Below, one piece after another: positions 58,210 through 64,000 of a stretch of DNA of 64,000 nucleotides. Position numbers and translations under genes: made by a program. The notes under the pieces are model-generated. The model was not told the DNA's origin and made no database searches. It worked only from the letters and a program-made list of their open reading frames with translations. This DNA comes from Ischnura elegans (Eukaryota; Arthropoda; Insecta; Odonata; Coenagrionidae). Each line of letters begins with the position of its first letter. The stretch's first letter is position 1. The stretch spans positions 55,154,968 through 55,218,967 of the forward strand of contig NC_060257.1 in NCBI RefSeq assembly GCF_921293095.1, in the 5' to 3' direction.

Positions 58210-59235
58210 TGCCCACATCGTTAGCCATTTAAGTCTGTTTTACGCGTCGAAGTTGCCTTAATTAGCAGTCGACAAGTAAGGCCGCTAAATAGAAAAAAAT
58301 GCTATTGCGCGATGTTAAAACTGGGCTGAAACTGCGATCATATACGTAAACATAAATGCCTCTGCATAGGCCTTACCAATGAGTTGCTTTGTCCTAACAT
58401 CTACCCGGATGAATGACATCAAACTGTTTTATTTTCACCGGAGGAGCCCATTCATGACATGATTTGGAGCTTTCTATTTTGGATTGCGCATGATTAAGCA
58501 CTACTCACGAGGCATGCGACGCTAGTTTAGGAGAGAGAAGGCTTTCATGAATCCACACTAAATCGTTTTGATGCTGGAACCAGTATGTTGCCGTAGCAAC
58601 GCATCAACTATTCTAATTATGGGAGGAATTGCTAAATTTGTGACGTTGCAAAACGCGTTGGTAGCATTTGTTGTTGTCAGTGATATGCATCCAGTAAGTT
58701 TTTTCGTCATCAACATTTATTTCTCTACGGTTTCCTTGAAAAAGTTGTAAAATTGGAGAAGCTTAATGAAACAATTGTTTTCCGGTGATATCTCAAAATT
58801 TATTCTTACTTTGAGAAACGCTCACAACTTAATAGTGTGAATATTGATTCAGTCATATCTTATTACCTCGTGCCGAAGAAATTCCAAACGTGCTAAAGAT
58901 TCTTACAGATTAAAAAAAAAATATTTGAGAATTTTTCACCAATGATGATAACAAATATTGCAAAGTATACTCAACAATAAATTTAGCAGTGGATCAATAA
59001 ATTTTATAGCATTCTATTTCAGAGGAAGGCTAATGGCTCTGTAAAGTCCACATAAATTATCACAGCGAACGGTTTTGAACTTCTGACCTCGGAAATTCTT
59101 GTTAAAACTCAAGTAATCATAATAATAAATTTTAGGATTGTAAAAAGAACATCCCGCAGTGCTCAATTAAAATTTTTTACAAGCATTAACTGAGCTACAG
59201 CCACTTGTATGATGTTGGGCACGATATGGTGGAAG
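58210..59235. other. AT-rich sequence, nothing recognised
   Basis: No supported gene, RNA or repeat was seen. Confidence 0.5.
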
Positions 59236-59240
59236 TTCTT

Positions 59241-59405
59241 AATATTATTAGCATAAGACATTGCAATATTTACACTGAGTTTTAATATTACACAACGCGT
59301 TTCGTCGTTACAAACAACACTTGATAATTTTGTTTATAACGACGAAACGCGTTGTGTAATAATAAAACTCAGTGGAAATATTGCAATGTCTTATTTTAAT
59401 AATAT
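59241..59405. mobile_element. Foldback element with GACGAAACGCG arms
   Basis: Arms of about 74 bp (59241-59315 and 59332-59405) form a near-perfect inverted repeat containing ACGACGAAACGCGTTGTG. The GAAAC signature is shared with the other foldbacks, but the CTGANGA core is absent (TTGATAA instead) and no flanking duplication is clear. Confidence 0.65.
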
Positions 59406-59820
59406 GAGCTACCGTCAATTTACTGACTATTTTCACGGGCCAATAACATTTTAAATTTCATGCAGACCACGTTGTCTATTATTACAAATGAGAATGTGTA
59501 TTAATGTATTTTGAATACTATTTACGCTATATGGAATATTAAGGTCCTCATTGACGCTCATTCGTTAAATGTATATACACATTATAAATCTACAAACCAT
59601 TCATTATGCGAGAGGGGATTTATCTGAATTTTTATTGTATTTATGGGCTGAACATCACCTATTTTACGCTAGAATGATACAAAGAGCTTTATATCACGAA
59701 TCCCATTATTATTTTATAACAATTTAAATAATAATATATATCTTAAGTTTTTACTCTTCATAAATAATCTTTTATCGTTTTTTCAACAGTACATTGGTTT
59801 TTAAAATTGGAGGACAACAT

Positions 59821-60169
59821 GAAGATACGTCTCTTTCGGGTAATACACCGCGTGGGTTCATTGTTCTCGGACGACAGTTTCGCCGGCGTTACAGTCGGCT
59901 TCTTCAGGTCAGTGAAGTAATGATGCAGTGAATTGGCCGCCTTATATATCTGTCCGTAGAGGCTAGGTCATCTGTGATTGGCTGTCGCTGCTGTGTCTCT
60001 ACGGACAGATATATAAGGCGGCCAATTCACTGCATCATTACTTCACTGACCTGAAGAAGCCGACTGTAACGCCGGCGAAACTGTCGTCCGAGAACAATGA
60101 ACCCACGCGGTGTATTACCCGAAAGAGACGTATCTTCATACTCATCGACCCGCGGAAGCCTGCATAAGG
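59821..60169 (+). mobile_element. Long foldback element, GAAACTGTCGTC family, 16-bp duplication
   Basis: Flanked by AATTGGAGGACAACAT at 59805-59820 and 60170-60185, an exact 16-bp target-site duplication. The arms, about 138 bp (59821-59960 and 59996-60137), are almost identical inverted repeats around a 35-bp loop. In the right arm CTGAAGA (60051-60057), an unpaired A, helix II GCCG/CGGC, then GAAAC (60077-60081) followed by TGTCGTC. That gives an AC/GT helix III with C at the cleavage site. The 32-bp tail ends CGCGGAAGCCTGCATAAGG. The exact arms and duplication suggest a young insertion. Confidence 0.88.
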
Positions 60170-60229
60170 AATTGGAGGACAACATGTCGCATTTATCGTT
60201 CCCACGCAAAGTTCATCCAGCCCGAATGT

Positions 60230-60460
60230 TTACCATCCAATTTTATACATTGACCGCATATTATGCAGTGACGGTTTTATTCCTGCCAAAAAGAAATCTT
60301 TTTACCTTGATGCTACGTTCTATTTTTCCCCTAAATTTTGTAAGTAGTAATATTGCTTTTTGAGTCAAAATGAACAGTGGATAAATAATTAAATCCACGC
60401 AAAATTAGTGCCAACAGCACTACAAAGGTGTGAGGCAGTTGACTGGTCAGGGCGTGATGG
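60230..60460 (+). repeat. Duplicated unit, copy 1
   Basis: Contains CTTTTTACCTTGATGCTACG, AATATTGCTTTTTGAGT, GGATAAATAATTAAATCC and GTGCCAACAGCACTACAAAG. All four recur in order at 60.56-61.21 kb, interrupted there by insertions. Confidence 0.7.
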
Positions 60461-60654
60461 GGTCACAGGCATGATTCATGCGCTGAGAATGTTTCCCATT
60501 TTAGTTTATTTATCGGCTGAATGTTTTACATTATAGGTTTTACTCCAGCCAAAAAGATCTTTTTACCTTGATGCTGCGATTTATTTATCCCGTGAAAAAA
60601 GGGCTAAATTTTGTGAGCAGCAATATTGCTTTTCGAGTTAATTCGTTTAGAGTT

Positions 60655-60890
60655 GCAGAAAAGTTTCTCGGGTTTTCCACCGGTTGATGTCGTCCATGTC
60701 TCCCGACGGTTCGATCCGCGACTTGCTGATTATCCTCAGGGGATCTTCCGAATCCCCTGAGGATCCCCTGGGGATGATCAGCAAGTCGCGGATCGAAACG
60801 TCGGGAGACATGGGAGACATCAACCGGTGGAAAACCCGAGAAACTTTTCTGCAACTGATGCGTCGGGAAAACCTAAGATCGTTAAGGTTT
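60655..60890 (+). mobile_element. PLE-like foldback insertion
   Basis: Near-perfect arms (60655-60745 and 60770-60855) contain TTTCCACCGGTTGATGTC, CCCGACG and, on the right, CTGAGGA (60757-60763) and GAAAC (60795-60799) then GTCGGGAG. The tail CGTCGGGAAAACCTAAGATC matches the 44.7 kb copy. Right-edge choice is open. TCGTTTAGAGTT recurs exactly at 60643-60654 and 60922-60933, but comparison with the undisrupted unit puts the edge near 60881-60890, where TCGTTAAGGTTT resembles it. Confidence 0.75.
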
Positions 60891-60950
60891 GGATAAATAA
60901 TTAAATCCACGCAATCTTTCATCGTTTAGAGTTAATAAAATGAAAAATGT

Positions 60951-61061
60951 ATTCCACCGATATATATTTTTAGATACGACTAGTTACGACTCAGCTAATG
61001 CATCCGCGGATGACGGCTCTACGTGGTAAATAGTCGTACCTAAAAATAAATTGGTGGAATA
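60951..61061. mobile_element. Palindromic element
   Basis: ATTCCACCGATATATATTTT and ACGACTA on the left mirror TAGTCGTACCTAAAAATAAA and TTGGTGGAAT on the right, with a GC-rich middle. The flanks ATAAAATGAA (60935-60944 and 61088-61097) may be a duplication, but the right one lies inside text shared with 33.2 kb. Confidence 0.6.
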
Positions 61062-61065
61062 TAAT

Positions 61066-61125
61066 AAAGTTTGTCATTTCATTGACGATAAAATGAACTT
61101 CCATAAAGTTTAGCCTGAGAAGATA
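61066..61125 (-). repeat. Sequence shared with the PLE fragment flank
   Basis: AAAGTTTGTCATTTCATTGA, CGATAAAATGAACTTCCATA and AAGTTTAGCCTGA match 33155-33205 almost base for base. That segment lies just past the GIY-YIG relic, so this may be a PLE 3' end. Confidence 0.65.
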
Positions 61126-61219
61126 GAGGTAAACAGAATATAATGTTTAAACCACACTAAATAGGTGCCAGCAGCACTACAAAGGTTTGAGGCAGTTCGC
61201 TGGTCAGGAGGGAGGATCG

Positions 61220-63240
61220 GTTAGTTACGTATTAGGGAGATGAGGGGATAAACAGGATGAAATGAAGAATGGAAGGGATATCGAGAGGGTGGGGTGGAAG
61301 CTATAAAGGCGAGAGGGGAAGTTGAGAGGGTTGGCGGTCGAAGATAAGAGGATAGAGTTAGCTGACAAGGTCGAGAGAGAGCTCCGATTCAGCACGATTG
61401 TCACGGGTGCCAACCCCTTGGATTCTCAACGCCACGCTCAGTCCCCGAGAAGCTCTTTCCCAAAAGTTGGACGCCCTGCACTGTTTATTCCTCTCCTCCT
61501 TTTTCGTGCCACGCGATGCACAGTGATACTAAACCGTAAAGAATCTGACCAAAATTAATAACGCTGTTATTATTACGTATATATTTTATGCAAAGATTTA
61601 TTTCCATAATTTTTATCCACTAAAACTGGATTTTTTACTATTTTTATGTACTGTACGCAGTACTTTAACTGTTTTTTTTTATTATGTTTAAAAAATTAAT
61701 TCAATAAACCCAAGTGAACTTAAAATTGCTTAGTAAATCTGTGGCGCCGACTTCATGGGTCTTGAGGGGGTCCGAGCACCCTCAAAAAATTCGTTACGGG
61801 TGTGAGGAAAAAATGTTTCGGGCTTGTCCATTTTCCCCGGAGAGTTCAGATATCGAGGTTTGAGTTATTAGGGTTCTAATGTTGATCATATGAGCAAAGC
61901 AAATCTTGAAAGCAAATTAAATACTTAATGACAGCTTTTATTAAAGTCCTGACATTTCCATCTCCTCGGGAGTATTCTATTTAATGTAAATACGATTTTC
62001 AGTCGAAATAAAAAGAAAGAAAGCAAATTACATCACCCCAGTCGGCTAATAAGACCCAACATATATATCACGGACTTTCCCATTTCAATGCTGATTCCAT
62101 TCACAGACGCCGATGAGCGCTCTGGTTAGTGATGGAACAAGTCGATTTATATTTAAGTGATGTCTATCACCGTTCACCTTTCATTTGAGTGTGTCAATCA
62201 CGATAGGTCACTTGCTATGTCGGTAATTGTCTATCTCGGTCACTACCTATATCGTTGCTACCTTTATAAATCACAACCGATGTCAATAACGACCGATGGA
62301 CTTTTTTAATATAATGCAATACTTTCCACTGAAAGCAATACATGGAAAATCCACGATTTTCCTAGGCATCGTGTTTTATGGAAAATTTCCTCCACGATCC
62401 AACGAACTCAATTTTAAATGATTGGAAACATTTTCTCGATAACGGACAACTGAAAATGGCTTCTATCGCGAAAGATCAACCACTGACTCGAGTCGCGTTT
62501 TTTAAGGTGTGGTAAGCGTGATCTTTTATAGACAGTGGATTGAACAACTTAACATTATCATCCACCAGGAAAATGAAATTCAGACTTTACACATAGATTA
62601 TATTTACTACGTGGACATTTTTCAGATGAATGAAAATTCGCAAGTAAAATACGCCTATCACTGTGCCAAAATAATCATCACTAATGCTATTTTTCATTTT
62701 ACATTCATATTTTGTGACAGTCTCGCAGAGGAGAACTCTATCTAGGCTAATAAGATCACCACAAATACATGCAATGAAAATTGTTCTGTCCAAAACAACA
62801 CGTAAAACCTGTTTCCATAATTAATTATCAAGTCAGTCAACAGAGGGTGTGTCAACTCAACGGGAACCGAGAGTCAGTCTGAGTAGGTGTGGGTAGATTT
62901 CAACGAAATAAATTTGTAAAGCATGCCTTAGGCATAGATACCTCCACTCGCTGTCGACCGGGTCCTAATAACAGGGGCAAATAAGACCAACCATTTGCAT
63001 GCACTTATTAAACCATGGATGAATTATTAAAGACCCTATCTTCTTCAAAAAGTCATCAAAAAACCATAAGGCTTACCATCGGTCTCATGTGAATTATTGC
63101 TATTTAGTTTGAAGTGTTGAATCTAGCTAATTACTTGCTCTGCTGTAAGTAAACAAACTGGAATCAAAATTAAATTTATTTCTAGGTTTCTTCAATTTCG
63201 TAAAAAAAACTCGAAAACTACAATGAAATTAATTCGGTAT
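61220..63240. other. Mostly AT-rich, nothing recognised
   Basis: 61220-61330 is purine-rich. The rest lacks supported genes, RNAs or repeats. Confidence 0.45.
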
Positions 63241-63247
63241 CTAACTA

Positions 63248-63584
63248 CAATAAAATTCGCTTATGACGAACACGCATGTAAGGAAATCCCGCCAATAACG
63301 AGGTGAGTTCCCGGTCTCTTGGACTTTCCTATGATCGCCATTGTCAATTTCCCCGCATGTAACGAGTGCGGATGGTACGAAATTCCCACTATTACGGACT
63401 ATTCTTCTGTCCCTTAGGAAATTATTATGAACCTGTGGCCTGAATAAAGACAATTTACGTGATATTAGCCGGCAGTCCTGTGGTTTACGTAGGAAAATTC
63501 TTTATTATGGATAAAACAAAAACTCGTCCATAACAAAATACAGCGATGGAATCCCCTGAATTTCGTTATGAGCGAGTTTTAGTG
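63248..63584. mobile_element. Pogo-like MITE with TA duplication
   Basis: The left end TA|CAATAAAATTCGCTTATG and the right end in reverse TA|CACTAAAACTCGCTCATA match over about 23 bp, continuing ACGAA in each. TA flanks at 63246-63247 and 63585-63586 fit Tc1/mariner/pogo insertion. Near 63508-63545 an internal reverse copy (AAAACTCGTCCATAACAAAA) repeats the terminal motif. About 337 bp, no transposase. Confidence 0.8.
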
Positions 63585-63589
63585 TAGTT

Positions 63590-64000
63590 TAATGCAGCTT
63601 CATGGATATTTGCCAACTTAATGATTTCGGAGACAATTATTGCGGAGCCTAGCGATTGTAGCTCAATCCCTCTCCAACACATCAGTAATCACATTATTCT
63701 TTCCCTTACGGTGAAAAAATACTGAGGCTATTGAGAATGGAGAAACACCAACAATGCTAAAGCCATGGAAACAAATTACTTGAGGCATCCATTCCCTCCG
63801 CAAGAAGGGTACACGGCTAATTCAGGGAGAAAATACATGGAGGATGGTACAAGGAAAAGAATAGGTTTCCTCTCCGCTTTTTCGCTAAGTGCTTAAACAG
63901 GGACCATAGGATAGGAACAAGTGTGACGTACAGCTTTTTTGAGGATTACGTGACGACCAATTCGATTAGCGCGACGTCCATCGGGAGGGTGGGGAAGCGA
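63590..64000. other. AT-rich sequence, nothing recognised
   Basis: No supported gene, RNA or repeat was seen at the window edge. Confidence 0.5.

Larger units (their letters stand above)
60520..61215 (+). repeat. Duplicated unit, copy 2, split by two insertions
   Basis: The same landmarks as copy 1 appear at about 60560, 60625, 60891 and 61171. The foldback at 60655 and the palindrome at 60951 account for the extra length. Confidence 0.6.

Noticed and set aside
59332..59360. Hammerhead core in the 59.3 kb foldback
   Set aside because: CTGANGA is missing and G occupies the position that must not be G for cleavage.
60757..60810. Active hammerhead in the 60.7 kb foldback
   Set aside because: CTGAGGA and GAAAC are present, but helix II does not pair next to GAAAC and the base expected to be U before the cleavage site is G.
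1..64000. Bacterial, viral or organellar origin
   Set aside because: No gene density, operons, ribosome sites or organelle genes. LINE, PLE, SINE and MITE content points to a nuclear animal genome.

Overview
This window looks like non-coding nuclear DNA from a eukaryote, most likely an insect or other arthropod. It is AT-rich overall, broken by C/T-rich, G-rich and CpG-rich patches. I found no intact host gene. The long open frames are short, lie in low-complexity or repeat sequence, or appear on both strands at once. The arthropod guess rests on the repeats: LINE tails of a type common in insects, a GIY-YIG fragment of a Penelope-like element (PLE), a tRNA-Gly-derived SINE, and TA-flanked MITEs. 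I cannot name the order.

The most informative content is a set of short (about 140-350 bp) foldback insertions at 839, 6121, 17938, 28611, 30761, 44457, 51781, 59821 and 60655. Most are bounded by direct repeats of 8-16 bp of varying sequence and length, which read as target-site duplications. Most share a core of CTGANGA, a short stem-loop, then GAAAC. The 28.6 kb copy folds on the minus strand into a nearly complete minimal hammerhead ribozyme. PLEs are known to carry hammerhead motifs in their terminal repeats, and a decayed PLE coding fragment with a GIY-YIG motif lies at 33.1-33.5 kb. The inference is that these are non-autonomous PLE derivatives.

Layout: 0.5-5.3 kb holds LINE scraps and a roughly 550-bp tandem array with ATCGATT-rich islands. 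5.3-6.8 kb is GC-rich, with a PLE-like insertion and a strong splice donor at 6794/6795. 9-15 kb has a tRNA-like SINE, several diverged duplications and a small CpG-rich promoter-like patch near 11.1 kb. 17.9-19.5 kb holds a LINE tail with a nested foldback and the best LINE reading frame (one in-frame stop). 20.7-21.6 kb, 25-25.5 kb and 26.9-27.6 kb are diverged tandem repeats. 27.6-31.4 kb holds a TIR element, a CpG-rich island, two foldbacks and a LINE end. 33-45 kb holds the PLE fragment, low-complexity patches, a tRNA-Gly SINE, one well-formed candidate exon (43269-43375) and a PLE-like insertion. 46-54.3 kb holds TIR repeats, LINE ends and a SINE-like repeat cluster. 59-61.2 kb is a cluster of foldbacks inside a duplicated unit. 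A TA-flanked pogo-like MITE sits at 63.25-63.58 kb.

The stretches between are AT-rich and show nothing I can identify. Any host gene here would be represented only by introns, untranslated exons or promoter sequence.
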